Shown one piece after another: positions 1-9,894 of a stretch of DNA of 64,000 bases. The notes under the pieces were generated by a model. The model did no database searches and was not told where the DNA came from. It worked only from the letters and a program-made list of their open reading frames with translations. Source of the DNA: Acidobacteriota bacterium (GTDB taxonomy: Bacteria > Acidobacteriota > Blastocatellia > Pyrinomonadales > Pyrinomonadaceae); assembly GCA_020199775.1 (NCBI GenBank), contig JAIVJZ010000041.1, forward strand, positions 186,001 to 250,000. Direction: 5' to 3'. The translations under genes were made by a program, and so were the position numbers. Position 1 is the first letter of the stretch, and the number at the start of each line of letters is the position of its first letter.

Positions 1-102
1 GCTCGACGCTCTCCGCGCTAAAAGTTCAAACGGGCGGGCGGCGCATGTTTAGTGCGTCTCCCGCCCGATCAATGTTTGCGGCCACCGGCAGTTTCAATTC
101 GC

Positions 103-3100
103 TCAGGTCGCGGGCGTGGCCGCGTTCGGCTGACTGCTGATCTGGTAGATGGCCTCCATCACGGCGGAACGCACTTCGGCCGGGAGCGAGCCGCGCACGG
201 CGAGACGGCGGAACGAGGGGAGGATTTCGTGCTGGCCGGAGAGCGCGAGCAGTTTGACGACGGCGAGGCGCACTTCGTTGTCGTGATGGCTCTCGATGGC
301 GCGAATCAGCGGCGCGACCTCGCCCGCCTTCGCCATCAGGAAGAGCAGCGAGAAGGCGTCGTAGGTCTTGTCGCGGCTCTCGCCCGTGAGGTTGCCGATG
401 GCTTCCTCGGCGAGACCCGACCCGGCGAGCGCGGCCCCGATGTGGCGGCGACGCTCGACGGGCGACTCGCGCAAGACGCGCGTGAATGAGTCGGCGCGGT
501 CTTCGTTCAAGTTGTAGATGGCGCGTGCGGCGGCGTTGCGCACCTCTTCGGCGGGGTCGTCGAAGGCTTCGCAGATTTGGCCGAAGGCTTCGTCCGTGTT
601 CAGGCGCGAGAGCGCGAGGACGCTCTGCGCGCGTTCGCTCGCGTCGTCGCTCGTGAGGCGCAGTTGGATGCCCTTCGGGATGATCGAATAAGTGTGTTCG
701 TCCGAGCCGTCGGCGACGCTCAACCCCTTGTCCGCGACCGTCAACCCCGTGCTGCGCGGCAGTTCGTCGTCGTCCTCGGACGCCGAAGTTGCTCGGTGAC
801 TCTCGAAGGCGAGCGGCTGCGTGTCCGCTTCTTCGATGTGGGCGAACTCGACTGGCGGCGGCGGCGCGGCGACGGGCGCGGGTTCGGCGGCCTTCGTTTC
901 GAATGCTTCGATCTCCAGCGTGTCGAACAGCGAATCCGTCTCGTCGCGGCGCGCTTCGGGAGCGCCCGTCGTGTGCGCCGCCGTCTGCTCGCCCGCGCCC
1001 TCCGCGTAGAAGGGGCCGAGCGGCGCGGCGGGCGGCGCGGCATAGGGTTCGATGGCTTGAACCGTCACGGCTTGCTCGTCGGCGTCGAGATCGATCCAAT
1101 CATCGTCGCCCACGCCCGGGTGGCCGGAGCCGGAGGCGAAGTCGGAGCGATAGACGGGCTGTGGCTCGGCGTGCGGAGTCGCTGCGAGAGGCTCGACGAT
1201 CTCCGTCGCGCCCGCACTCTCCGCACGTTCGCTCTCGCGCCTGCGCGCTTCGATGATGCTGGCCTCTTTGGCCGCGAGCGCGGCGGCGAGATCGGTTTCG
1301 GCCGGAGGGATAAACGCCTCCGTCGTATCGGTCTCAACCCCGGCCGTCGGCTCGTGCGCTGCGGGTTCGGCGTGCGGGGCCTTAAACGCGAATGCCTCCG
1401 TCTCCCGAACTTCGATGGCCTTGGTTTCTTCCTCGGCCGTCACCAACTCGACCGTCGCCGTGTCCTCGACGGCGAACGGCGCGGCGGGCGCGGCCGTCTC
1501 CGTCGCGTCCAAGGTTGGCGACTCGACCGTCAACTCTTGGTCTGTCGCGTCTGCCTCTTCGGCTGCGGCGACGGGCGACTCCGCGACATCTGAAGTCACT
1601 TCCGCGGCGACCGGAGTCGCGTAGGCAAGTTCGAGCTCTTTCGTCTCGGTTTCTTCCGTCGCTGTTTCTTCCGTTACCGTCGCTTCCGTTACCGTCGCTT
1701 CCGTTACCGTCTCCGGGCTCGCCGTCTCTCTCGCTTCGATCTCCGTCGTCCCGGCTTTTTGAATTTCGGTGGCGGCCAGCGCGGACGCCGCGCCGCTTTC
1801 CGCAATGGGCGTCGGCGTGTTGTCTGCAACTACGGATGGGGCGACTTCTTCCTCCGCAACCTTGCTCGCTTCGATGGCGCGCTGGATGAGCGTGCGCGGC
1901 ACTTGCCGCGACGTTTCGCGCCAGCGCAGGGCTTCGAGCGCGTTGACGGCGGCCGGGTCGCGCAGTTCGGCCAAAGCCTCGACCGTCGTGCGGCGCACGT
2001 CCGCGGAGGGGTCTTCGAGCGCGGCCGTGAGGTGCGGCGTCGCGCTGCGGTCGCCGAGTATGCCGAGCGTGCGCGCGGCGGAGGCGCGTTCGCCGGGAGC
2101 TTCGGCGGATTGGAGAGCGCGTGTGGCCTCTTCAAAATAGCCATGCCTGAGGAAGGCCGTGCGGGCGTGCGCCTGTCGCGCGGCATTGCGCCCGGCGACG
2201 GCCTGCATCAGTTCGGCCGAGACGAGTTGGCGCGTGCCCTCGTCCGTCGTGTTGATGATGCTCTCGTCGTAGCTCTCGCCCGCGAGCAACTTTTTGATCT
2301 CGCCTTCGACGCGTTCGGGATCGAAAGCGACCGGCGGCTCGACGGGCTTCGTCTCCGTCGCCACGGCTTCGATGGCCTTCGTCTCGTCCGCCTTGCTCTT
2401 TGCGGTTTCGGTCGCACCGCCGAGGATGCTCGCCCCGGCGATGATCGCGCCCGTCGCGGCTATCGCGCCGCCCGCTCCGGCGTCCGCGTCTTTCGTTGTC
2501 GCGTCGGCCGTCGTCGCGTCGGCCGTCGTCGCGCTCTTCGTGGCGGCGGTCGAACCGGCCTCCCTCGGTTCATTAGCGACCGCGAGGCGTTTCGCCTTCT
2601 CGGCTTTCTTCTTCTTTTTCTTCGACTGCTTGCCGGAAGTCGCAAGGCCGGCAGCGGTCGCCGTGGTGGCTGCCGCGGTCGCTCCGGCCGTGGCCGCCGG
2701 GATCGCACCGCTTGCCGTCGTCGCTCCGCCGAGCGCGCCGCCGGTCGCGGCGTTTGTCGAGACGGAGGAAGGTTTCAGTTCGGGCGTCTGCGTCTCTTTT
2801 ACGGTGACGGGTTTCGTGTCGGCGGGCACGGCGGGGGGCAACGACCTGCTCTGGTCGCGGTCGCCGCCGCTGAAACGCGAGACGAAGAAGAGGCCGATGC
2901 CGACCGCGAGCAGCACTGCGAGAAGCCAAGGCCAGTTGCGCGTGACGACCGCGCCGACGGAGGTCGGAGTAGTGGTTGACGGCGCGCCCGTCGTGATCGA
3001 CGTGGGCGGCGCGATGGACGGCTGCGCCTGCGCGATTTGATCCGCGCCGGGCTGCGCGGGCGTGGGCGCGAGCGTGGGCGTAGTAGTCGCGGCATCCGGC

Positions 3101-3765
3101 GTCGGCGCGGCGGCGGTGGGCGTCGGGATGACGAACGGCGTGGCGGCGGCAAGAGCGGCGTTGTTGACGTTCGCGTCGGGCGTGCGGCGCGCGTCGGGCG
3201 TGGGCTGCGCGTTCGTGTTCGTCGGCGGCTTCACGATCCCGGCCTCTTCGGGCGGCGTGCGTCTTGAAGGGGTCGGGGAGGGCGTCGGGCGCGCGGTGGC
3301 GCTCGACGCATTCGCGCCTTTCGGCGCGCTGAACTGCACGTCGAGGCGGTTGAAGCGTTGGTTGACGCGCGCGGTCGCGCCGGGTTGCAATTTGAACGTG
3401 TAGACTAAATCTTTGCCGCGTTTCTCGACCTGCGCTCCTTCAAAACCCCGGCCGCGCGCCCCACCCCCGCCCGCGCCTTCCGCCTGCGGGACGACGACGA
3501 TGAAGCGGTCGCCGCTGCGATAAGCCGAGTAGTCGTTGAGTTCGCCGTCGGACGTGATCGTGACGCGCGAGCCGTCCGCGGTGTCGCTCGTGCGCAGGGG
3601 CGTGATCCGCTTGGTGCGCGACTTCTGTGCGGGCGTCGCGGAGGGCTGCTGCGCGCGCGCGCGTTCAAAGTTGGCGACCGCGAGGCAGAGGGCGGCGACG
3701 AAGGCGAGCGAAAGCCAACGCCGGAAGTTGATGGGGAGCGAGACCGTTGGTTTGTTTTGACGCAT
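103..3765 (-). CDS. Secreted/membrane-anchored HEAT-repeat protein (1220 aa)
   Basis: The N-terminus has a basic stretch and a hydrophobic run ending near ARAQQ, which looks like a signal peptide or signal anchor. Residues about 50-150 resemble an AMIN-like beta domain, and a second hydrophobic helix (WPWLLAVLLAVGIGLFFV) lies near residue 280. A very long Ala/Thr/Glu-rich low-complexity region separates two HEAT-like blocks, one around residues 530-660 and one in the last 170 residues (for example RNAAARAIYNLN and AVVKLLALSGQ). The next gene upstream (3858-6299) has the same architecture, so the two are probably tandem paralogues. A scaffold or adaptor role at the envelope is inference. Several overlapping opposite-strand frames are artefacts of the GC-rich low-complexity DNA. 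Confidence 0.75.
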   Translation of the reverse strand: MRQNKPTVSLPINFRRWLSLAFVAALCLAVANFERARAQQPSATPAQKSRTKRITPLRTSDTADGSRVTITSDGELNDYSAYRSGDRFIVVVPQAEGAGGGGARGRGFEGAQVEKRGKDLVYTFKLQPGATARVNQRFNRLDVQFSAPKGANASSATARPTPSPTPSRRTPPEEAGIVKPPTNTNAQPTPDARRTPDANVNNAALAAATPFVIPTPTAAAPTPDAATTTPTLAPTPAQPGADQIAQAQPSIAPPTSITTGAPSTTTPTSVGAVVTRNWPWLLAVLLAVGIGLFFVSRFSGGDRDQSRSLPPAVPADTKPVTVKETQTPELKPSSVSTNAATGGALGGATTASGAIPAATAGATAAATTATAAGLATSGKQSKKKKKKAEKAKRLAVANEPREAGSTAATKSATTADATTADATTKDADAGAGGAIAATGAIIAGASILGGATETAKSKADETKAIEAVATETKPVEPPVAFDPERVEGEIKKLLAGESYDESIINTTDEGTRQLVSAELMQAVAGRNAARQAHARTAFLRHGYFEEATRALQSAEAPGERASAARTLGILGDRSATPHLTAALEDPSADVRRTTVEALAELRDPAAVNALEALRWRETSRQVPRTLIQRAIEASKVAEEEVAPSVVADNTPTPIAESGAASALAATEIQKAGTTEIEARETASPETVTEATVTEATVTEETATEETETKELELAYATPVAAEVTSDVAESPVAAAEEADATDQELTVESPTLDATETAAPAAPFAVEDTATVELVTAEEETKAIEVRETEAFAFKAPHAEPAAHEPTAGVETDTTEAFIPPAETDLAAALAAKEASIIEARRRESERAESAGATEIVEPLAATPHAEPQPVYRSDFASGSGHPGVGDDDWIDLDADEQAVTVQAIEPYAAPPAAPLGPFYAEGAGEQTAAHTTGAPEARRDETDSLFDTLEIEAFETKAAEPAPVAAPPPPVEFAHIEEADTQPLAFESHRATSASEDDDELPRSTGLTVADKGLSVADGSDEHTYSIIPKGIQLRLTSDDASERAQSVLALSRLNTDEAFGQICEAFDDPAEEVRNAAARAIYNLNEDRADSFTRVLRESPVERRRHIGAALAGSGLAEEAIGNLTGESRDKTYDAFSLLFLMAKAGEVAPLIRAIESHHDNEVRLAVVKLLALSGQHEILPSFRRLAVRGSLPAEVRSAVMEAIYQISSQPNAATPAT

Positions 3766-3857
3766 TGCTTATGGCTATATCAGGGGCAGAGAGTCGAGCG
3801 AGTCAGGGACAACGTGTAACGCGGCATTATGCTATAGGCGACGCGCTCTTGTCATCA

Positions 3858-6299
3858 TCAATTCGCCCCGACGACCTCTCCGGCGACCGGGTGCGGCTCG
3901 CCGCGATAGACGGCTTCGAGAATGGCCGCGCGCAACTTCTCCGGCGCGTTCGCGCCGAGCGCGACGCGGCGCAGGCGCGCGTCGAGTTCCGCATCGCCCA
4001 TCAGGCCGAGCAGTCGCGCGGCGGCGAGCCGCATGCTCAAGTCCTGAGACTCTTCAACCGCCCGGATGATCAGGTCGGACTGCCCGCCCTTCGCCACCAG
4101 CGACAGGAGCGAGAAGGCTTCATAAGCCTGCCGCCGATCTTCGCTCGCCAGACGGCTCAAAGCCTGTTTCGCCAGCCCCGCGCCGACGCACGCCGAGGCC
4201 AGATGCCTGAGCGTTTCCGCGTCGGCCGTTTCCAACACGCGCACGTAGGCGTCGGCGCGGTCGAAACCGAGGCGTGAGAGTGAGCGCGCGGCCGCCGCGC
4301 GGACTTCGCGCGCCTCGTCCGCCATCGAGATCAAGACCGACGGGAAGACCGACTCGTGCCCGATGTTGCCGAGGCTCGTGACGGCCGCCGCGCGCACCGC
4401 CGCGTCGCGGTCGTTCGCCGCTAACGCCGTGAGGGCGGCCACCGAACGCTGCACCTGAAACTGTGCGAGTTGCTGCGCCGCCGCGACGCGCGCTTCCACG
4501 TCCGCGCTGTCGAGCCGTTCGAGCGCGTCGGCGAGGCTGTCGTCTTCCATCCATTCGGGCAGTTGTTCGACCGCCGCGACGGGTTCGAGTCCCCTGATTT
4601 CGCCCGTGAACGGATCAATCGCGGGTTCGTGATAAGCGAACGAATCGCCGTCCGCGCCGGCCTCCAAAGTGAGACAATCGACCGAGCACGCGCTGAGCGC
4701 GCGGCCGAGCAACGCGGGCGGCAGTTCCGGGTGACGCCGCGCCATGTCGAGCAGCGCGCCGATGGCCGAGGGCAGCCCGAGCGCGCCGAGACTCTTGACG
4801 GCTTCGGTGCAGACGATCTGCTCGCCGTCATACAACGCTTCGAGCAGGAACGGCAGCGACGCCCGCGAACGCATCGAGCCGAGCGCGCGCGCCGCCGACG
4901 AACGTTCGTAAGCGTCCGGAGCGAGCAACACGGCCGCGCTGTGCCGCGCGACGAAGCCGTACTCTTCGAGCGCGTAACGCGCACGCTCGCGTTCCGTCTG
5001 GCCGAGCGTGTTCGAGTGGAGGGCTTTGAGCAGGGAGGCTTCGATGGCGCGGCGGTCGTCGGCGGCGCGCGAGGCCATGACCTCGATGCTGTGCGGCTGT
5101 CCCGCGACGAGTTTCTCCACTTCCTGCTCAATCTGATATGCGCCGAAGATCACCGCCGGGATGTTGACGTGGACGGGCGTGGACGGCTTGCGCTCCGATT
5201 TCTCAAGGCTCTGCGCGGAAGCGGCCGACGCGAGCACGAGCGATTGCTTGTCTTCGGCGCGTCGCGCGTCCTTGCGCCGCTCGCCCTTGCGCTTGTCAAC
5301 CGTGGGGTCTTCGCTCTCAAGTTCAACCGCCGCGCTCGTCGCCGTCGTCTCTTTCGTCTCGCGGCTCTCGGCTTCTTTCGCGCCGTCGGCGGGGGTCTTG
5401 CGGCGCGAGCGCAGAAAGATAAACATGAATGCCGCGAGTCCGGTCGAGAAGCAGACCGACAGCACGACGAGCAGTTGCTTCATCGAACTGCCGCCGGCCG
5501 GCTGCGGTATTTGCACCTGCATCGAGGCGGGCGGCGCGGCGGGTGCGACGACCTGCGTCTGATTCGACGCCGACTCGTTGACCGGCGCGCCCGCGGCGAC
5601 CGGCGACTGTGCGACGCCGTTATTCGCTCCGTTGGGCGCGCCCGTCTGCGCCGCAGTCGGCGGCGTCGAGAATTTCAAAGCGGCGGGCGGCGGGAGCGCG
5701 GGCGTCAGGTTCTCTTTCGCCTTCTCGTTCCGCACGACCACTGATTCTTTCGGCTGGTTCACGGGCGATGCCTGCTGCCCGCCCCCCTGTGCGTGTGCCT
5801 TCGACGCCGCTTCTCGCTGCTGGCGTTCGACGGCGCGCGAAGTCCGCGCCGGTTGATTCTCGCGCCTCTCGTCCGTCGCCGCCGCCCCGGTGTGCAGGCC
5901 GCCGCTGACGACGAGGTCGAGATTGTTGAAACGCGGCTGGACGTAGACGCTGCCGCCGGGCTTGACCGGCACGACGAGTTCCAGAGACTCGCCCACGCGC
6001 CGCACCTTCACGCCGCGCGGCACACCCCGGAAACTTCCCTGCCCCTTGTAGACGACGACGTGAAAGCCTTCCCCGTCCTGCCACGTCTGCGCGCGTGTGA
6101 GCGGCCCGTCGGCGGCGATGGAGACGACCGCGTCCGAACCGTTCGTGCGCGCCGAGACGCCCGTCACGTTGACGCCGGATTCTTTCGTCCGTTGCGCCTG
6201 CGGGACGACGAACGGGCAGACGGCGACGGCGAGACCGAGCGACACGCCCGCCACTGCGACGCGGGCGCGGGGGGAGATTTTGTTACTGAGATTGTGCAT
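3858..6299 (-). CDS. HEAT-repeat envelope protein, paralogue of the downstream gene
   Basis: I chose the internal ATG at 6299 because it gives a normal signal-peptide-like N-terminus (hydrophobic run VAVAGVSLGLAVAVCPFVV). A longer frame starting at 6347 is possible, giving 829 aa; the chosen start gives 813 aa. After the signal comes an AMIN-like beta domain, then a Pro/Ala-rich linker, a transmembrane helix (LLVVLSVCFSTGLAAFMFIFL), a charged segment and two HEAT blocks. The C-terminal block carries typical DAAVRAAAVTSLGNIG repeats. Order and motifs match the gene at 103-3765, 92 bp downstream, so the two probably arose by duplication and are co-transcribed. Function unknown. Confidence 0.75.
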   Translation of the reverse strand: MHNLSNKISPRARVAVAGVSLGLAVAVCPFVVPQAQRTKESGVNVTGVSARTNGSDAVVSIAADGPLTRAQTWQDGEGFHVVVYKGQGSFRGVPRGVKVRRVGESLELVVPVKPGGSVYVQPRFNNLDLVVSGGLHTGAAATDERRENQPARTSRAVERQQREAASKAHAQGGGQQASPVNQPKESVVVRNEKAKENLTPALPPPAALKFSTPPTAAQTGAPNGANNGVAQSPVAAGAPVNESASNQTQVVAPAAPPASMQVQIPQPAGGSSMKQLLVVLSVCFSTGLAAFMFIFLRSRRKTPADGAKEAESRETKETTATSAAVELESEDPTVDKRKGERRKDARRAEDKQSLVLASAASAQSLEKSERKPSTPVHVNIPAVIFGAYQIEQEVEKLVAGQPHSIEVMASRAADDRRAIEASLLKALHSNTLGQTERERARYALEEYGFVARHSAAVLLAPDAYERSSAARALGSMRSRASLPFLLEALYDGEQIVCTEAVKSLGALGLPSAIGALLDMARRHPELPPALLGRALSACSVDCLTLEAGADGDSFAYHEPAIDPFTGEIRGLEPVAAVEQLPEWMEDDSLADALERLDSADVEARVAAAQQLAQFQVQRSVAALTALAANDRDAAVRAAAVTSLGNIGHESVFPSVLISMADEAREVRAAAARSLSRLGFDRADAYVRVLETADAETLRHLASACVGAGLAKQALSRLASEDRRQAYEAFSLLSLVAKGGQSDLIIRAVEESQDLSMRLAAARLLGLMGDAELDARLRRVALGANAPEKLRAAILEAVYRGEPHPVAGEVVGAN

Positions 6300-6553
6300 G
6301 GCTTTCAACCTTGTCTGGGAAGTCGGCAAGACTCGTTCGAAACTCATTCGAGTTTTGCCCGTGTGAGATTTGCGGCAATCGAGCGAGATGCCCTGAGAGG
6401 TGAGAGGGGCGACGGGAGAACGTCAAGCGCGTCGGCTCGATTGCGTGCTAAAGAATTTTAGTTGATGTCGCGCTGATCGGCCTTGCTGTAGTTTGGCCTC
6501 GGCAGCACTTCAGGGAATGAACCGGACGGGAGGCGACGGCGGGGCGTCGGGTG

Positions 6554-7333
6554 TTACCGCTGCTCGTCGCTGAACTTGTACCCGATGCCCCACACGGTGA
6601 GAACCATCTGTGGGTTTTCGGGGTTGTCTTCGATCTTGGCTCGCAGGCGATTGATGTGCGAGTCAATGGTGCGGTCGTAACCTTCGTAGGAGTAGTCCCA
6701 GATTTTCTCCAACAGGTACTTCCGCGGAAACACGCGACCGGGGTTCGAGGCGAACAGTCGCAGCAGTTCAAACTCTTTCGGGGTCAGTTCGACGGGTCTG
6801 TCGCCCACCGTGACCTCGCGCTTCGCCGGGTCGATGCGGAGTTTACCGCGCAGGATCGGCGCTTCGTCGCCGCCGCTCTGCGTGCGCGAGGCGGCCTGCA
6901 CGCGCCTGAGCACACTCTTGATGCGCGCGTCGAGTTCGCGCAGGTTGAAGGGCTTGGTGATGTAATCGTCCGCGCCCATCTCTAAGCCGAGCACTTTATC
7001 GACCACGTCGTCCTTCGCCGTCAGCATGAGGATCGGGATGTACGGAGCTTTCTCCCGCAGTTCGCGACAGACGGCGAGACCGTCCATTTTCGGCAGCATC
7101 AGATCGAGGATGATCGCGTCCGGGTGATCCTGCAAGGCCGACTCGACGCCCGCCACGCCGTCCGCCGCACTCCTCACGTTGTACCCCGTCTTTGAGAAAT
7201 ATTCGCTGATCGCGCTCGAAATGTCTTCGTCATCTTCGATCACGAGGAGCGACAATTTGCGGTCAACGAATTCCGGCTCTTCGCCTTCTGCTTCTTTGGC
7301 GCGCGGAGTGTTGGCAGCGGGTTTAGTTGACAT
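6554..7333 (-). CDS. OmpR/PhoB-family DNA-binding response regulator
   Basis: The receiver domain (residues about 25-140) has the acidic pair VIEDDED, the phospho-acceptor Asp in AIILDLMLP (about residue 77), the conserved Thr in MLTAKDD and Lys in YITKPF. The C-terminal winged helix (about 160-255) carries the OmpR signature ELTPKEFELLRLF and DRTIDSHINRLRAKIE. The start at 7333 is chosen over an upstream in-frame ATG at 7384 because the extra 17 residues have no family counterpart; neither start has a strong ribosome site. No sensor kinase is adjacent, so this is an orphan regulator in this window. Confidence 0.9.
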   Translation of the reverse strand: MSTKPAANTPRAKEAEGEEPEFVDRKLSLLVIEDDEDISSAISEYFSKTGYNVRSAADGVAGVESALQDHPDAIILDLMLPKMDGLAVCRELREKAPYIPILMLTAKDDVVDKVLGLEMGADDYITKPFNLRELDARIKSVLRRVQAASRTQSGGDEAPILRGKLRIDPAKREVTVGDRPVELTPKEFELLRLFASNPGRVFPRKYLLEKIWDYSYEGYDRTIDSHINRLRAKIEDNPENPQMVLTVWGIGYKFSDEQR

Positions 7334-7656
7334 CAAGGCTGTAGTTTTAGCGCAGGAACTTGTGGGATCACCGTTAGCGTACATTATACCGGAAGCGCGC
7401 CTGCGCCCCCGACTGTTGAGAATATAACAGGATAACCGTTACAAACTCAAGTAATAAGTTGTCGCGCGTCCCGCCGCCCACCGCCACACGCGCGGCGAAG
7501 GGCGGCTTGCAACAGTTTCCCCCAGCCGCTATAAGTTATGGATTCGCCCGTCGCCGGCGCGCGCGCTCCGGCTAAATTGAAATGAACGATTCCGGCGTCC
7601 CCGCCCGCCGCTTTTGAACACACATTTTTCACGACTTCGGTTGAGAGGTACACGAC

Positions 7657-8136
7657 ATGACTGCCGCCGACAGACACGAATTGATCGCGCAATATGAGGC
7701 CGGCTTCGACGAGGTGCAACGCGCGCTCGCCGGTTTCCCCGCCGAACAACTGACCGCCCGGCCTCTCCCCGGCAAATGGAGCGCGTGCGAGATCGTCCAG
7801 CATCTCGCCGACAGCGAAATGCGCGCCGCCATCCGCCTACGCCAACTCCTCACCGAAGACCGCCCCGTCATCCAGTCTTACGATCAAGATGCTTACGCCG
7901 TGCGGCTCAACTACAACGCGCGCGACATCGCTCCGGCCCTCGACGCCTTCCGCGCCGCGCGCTCGACGACCGCCCAACTACTCGCCCAAATGTCGGACGA
8001 AGACTGGGCGCGCGAAGGCACGCACCCCGACCATGCGCGTTACACGACCGACAACTGGCTCGAAATCTACGCCGCCCACGCACACAACCACGCCGCCCAA
8101 ATCCGTCGCCTGCGGGAAGCGTTAAGTGAGCAGTAA
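7657..8136 (+). CDS. DinB-family protein
   Basis: A 159-residue four-helix bundle of the DinB/DUF664 type. The three metal-ligand histidines are visible: QHLADSE near residue 48 and HAHNHAAQIRRL near the C-terminus. A GAGAGGT ribosome site precedes the ATG. Members bind a divalent metal and include thiol S-transferases and damage-inducible proteins; the substrate here cannot be told. The stop codon overlaps an intergenic repeat. Confidence 0.85.
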   Translation: MTAADRHELIAQYEAGFDEVQRALAGFPAEQLTARPLPGKWSACEIVQHLADSEMRAAIRLRQLLTEDRPVIQSYDQDAYAVRLNYNARDIAPALDAFRAARSTTAQLLAQMSDEDWAREGTHPDHARYTTDNWLEIYAAHAHNHAAQIRRLREALSEQ

Positions 8137-8211
8137 GCAATAAGCAGTGAGCAGTTAAAAACAGCTTGCTCGCTGTTCGCCGCTTACTGCCCACGGCTCG
8201 CTTTCCTCTCG
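8124..8211. repeat. Intergenic palindromic repeat (GAGCAGTAAGCA words)
   Basis: Tandem short words of the type GTGAGCAGTAAGC and AAGCAGTGAGCAGT overlap the dinB-like stop codon. An inverted counterpart (GCTTACTGC) lies 45 bp downstream, so the transcript could fold. Other intergenic gaps of this host (9216, 57612, 59831, 63217) have the same design but different words. Confidence 0.6.
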
Positions 8212-8308
8212 GTCTTGACAAAGCGGCGAGGCGCAAGCACAATCCCCGCTCGCTCAACGCAACGCGCTTCATCAAGAGACAACCAACCCGGCCGCAAAGT
8301 GAGACTCC

Positions 8309-9208
8309 ATGTCCGTCCCTGCTACTGTCAGCGAAACCTCCCTCGAAGGTCTCAGGTTGGTGCGACGCGGCAAGGTGCGCGACGTTTACGCCGTCGATGC
8401 GGAGCGGCTTCTCGTCGTCGCCACGGATCGCATCTCGGCCTTCGATTGCATCCTCCCCACGCAGATCGCGCGCAAGGGTGAAGTCCTCACCGCGCTCTCA
8501 CGCTTCTGGTTCACGCAACTCGGACACATCACAAAAAATCACCTGCTGACGACCGACATCGAAGACATGCCGGAGAGCGTTCGCGCGCACGCCGACGCGT
8601 TGCGAGGCCGCTCGATGTTCGTCCGCCGCGCGGAAGTGTTCCCCGTCGAGTGCGTCGTGCGCGGCTATCTCGCCGGTTCGGGCTGGAAGGATTACCGGCG
8701 CACAGGCGAAATCTGCGGCCACAAATTGCCCGCGGGCTTGCGCGAATCCGCCCAACTCCCCCAACCCATTTTCACGCCCGCGACGAAGGCCGAGACCGGG
8801 CACGACGAAAACATCAGCGAGGCGTGCATGGCTGAGATCGTCGGCGCGGCAACGACCGAGCGGCTCCGCGCAACTTCCCTCGCCCTCTATCTGGAAGCCG
8901 AAACTTACGCGCGGGCGCGCGGCATCATCATCGCCGACACGAAGTTCGAGTTCGGGCTGGACGCGCAGGGGCAGATCATCTTGATTGACGAGGCTCTGAC
9001 GCCCGACTCGTCGCGCTTCTGGCCGCTCGACCACTATGAACCCGGGCGGGCGCAAGCCTCCTTCGACAAGCAGTTCGTCCGCGACTATCTCGAAACGCTC
9101 GACTGGGACAAGCGTCCGCCCGCGCCGCCGCTTCCGGCAGCGGTCGCCGCGGCCACAACCGCGCGCTATCTCGAAGCCTACAGGCTTCTCACCGGCAGCG
9201 AATTGTGA
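8309..9208 (+). CDS. purC: Phosphoribosylaminoimidazole-succinocarboxamide synthase
   Basis: SAICAR synthetase of purine biosynthesis joins aspartate to CAIR with ATP. The 299-residue length and the N-terminal motifs RRGKVRDVYAVD and VATDRISAFDCILP are those of the longer ADE1-like form. VECVVRGYLAGSGWKDY, DTKFEFGLDAQGQIILIDE and LTPDSSRFWP are the substrate and metal-binding motifs. The gene stands alone between two intergenic repeats. Confidence 0.96.
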   Translation: MSVPATVSETSLEGLRLVRRGKVRDVYAVDAERLLVVATDRISAFDCILPTQIARKGEVLTALSRFWFTQLGHITKNHLLTTDIEDMPESVRAHADALRGRSMFVRRAEVFPVECVVRGYLAGSGWKDYRRTGEICGHKLPAGLRESAQLPQPIFTPATKAETGHDENISEACMAEIVGAATTERLRATSLALYLEAETYARARGIIIADTKFEFGLDAQGQIILIDEALTPDSSRFWPLDHYEPGRAQASFDKQFVRDYLETLDWDKRPPAPPLPAAVAAATTARYLEAYRLLTGSEL

Positions 9209-9215
9209 ACTACGG

Positions 9216-9298
9216 GGGTCGGAGGTTTGAGGTCGGAGGTCAATTACGTCAGTTTTTGTCTTTAACACTAACCTCTGGCCTCTAGCCTCCGACCTCCG
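9216..9298. repeat. Intergenic inverted repeat (GGTCGGAGG words)
   Basis: The left arm (9216-9240) repeats GTCGGAGGT, and the right arm (9271-9298) is its inverse, with CCTCCGACCTCC. The roughly 30-bp spacer is AT-rich. It lies directly behind purC and may act as a transcript end hairpin. Confidence 0.65.
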
Positions 9299-9313
9299 CT
9301 CTCTTAACGTTGA

Positions 9314-9826
9314 ATGACTTTCTTCGACTTGATCGTGCTTGCCTTGGTAGGGGCTTCGTTGATCGCGGGCGCGTTACGCGGGTTCGTTCGCGCTCTGATC
9401 GCGACGCTGGCAATGTTTGTCGGGGTCGTCGTCGCGGCACGGAATTATGAGACGGCCGGATCGTTCCTGCGCGCGTTGAACTTGGTCGAGTCGAACGCGG
9501 CGGCAAACGCGTGGGGATTTCTTTTGCTCGTGGGCTTTGCGCTCGCGCTCGGCTTCGCGGCCGGTCACTTGTTGAAGGGCAGCCTCAAGCGCGCGCGCCT
9601 CGAATGGATGGATCGTGCGCTCGGGGCAGTGTTCGGCTTCGCGCGCGGGATGGCCGTGTGCTGTGTGATCTATCTGGCGTTGACGGCGTTTCCCGTGCGT
9701 CTGGAGACGGTCGCGGAGGCGCGCACCGCGCCCGCGCTGGCCGAGGGCGCGAAGTTGATTTCATGGCTGACTTCCGCGGACATGCGCGCGCGCTTCGAGG
9801 TCGAGTACAGGCGTCTGACTTCTTGA
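9314..9826 (+). CDS. cvpA: CvpA-family membrane protein
   Basis: The 170-residue protein begins MTFFDLIVLALVGASLIAGALRGF, the conserved CvpA opening with the first helix and a Gly-Arg-Gly-type turn. Three further hydrophobic helices follow (for example AWGFLLLVGFALALGFAAGHLL and FARGMAVCCVIYLALTAF). CvpA was named for colicin V production in E. coli, but its general role is unresolved, with an envelope role suspected. Confidence 0.88.
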   Translation: MTFFDLIVLALVGASLIAGALRGFVRALIATLAMFVGVVVAARNYETAGSFLRALNLVESNAAANAWGFLLLVGFALALGFAAGHLLKGSLKRARLEWMDRALGAVFGFARGMAVCCVIYLALTAFPVRLETVAEARTAPALAEGAKLISWLTSADMRARFEVEYRRLTS

Positions 9827-9894
9827 ATATTTTACCTTTTGCCGAAATCCGCGCGAGATTGAGACTTTAACTAAAAGACTATTTTGGAGAAGAC

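Noticed and set aside
1759..2979. Long plus-strand frame opposite the first HEAT-repeat gene
   Set aside because: Arg/Gly-rich composition with no domains; an antisense shadow of a GC-rich low-complexity region.
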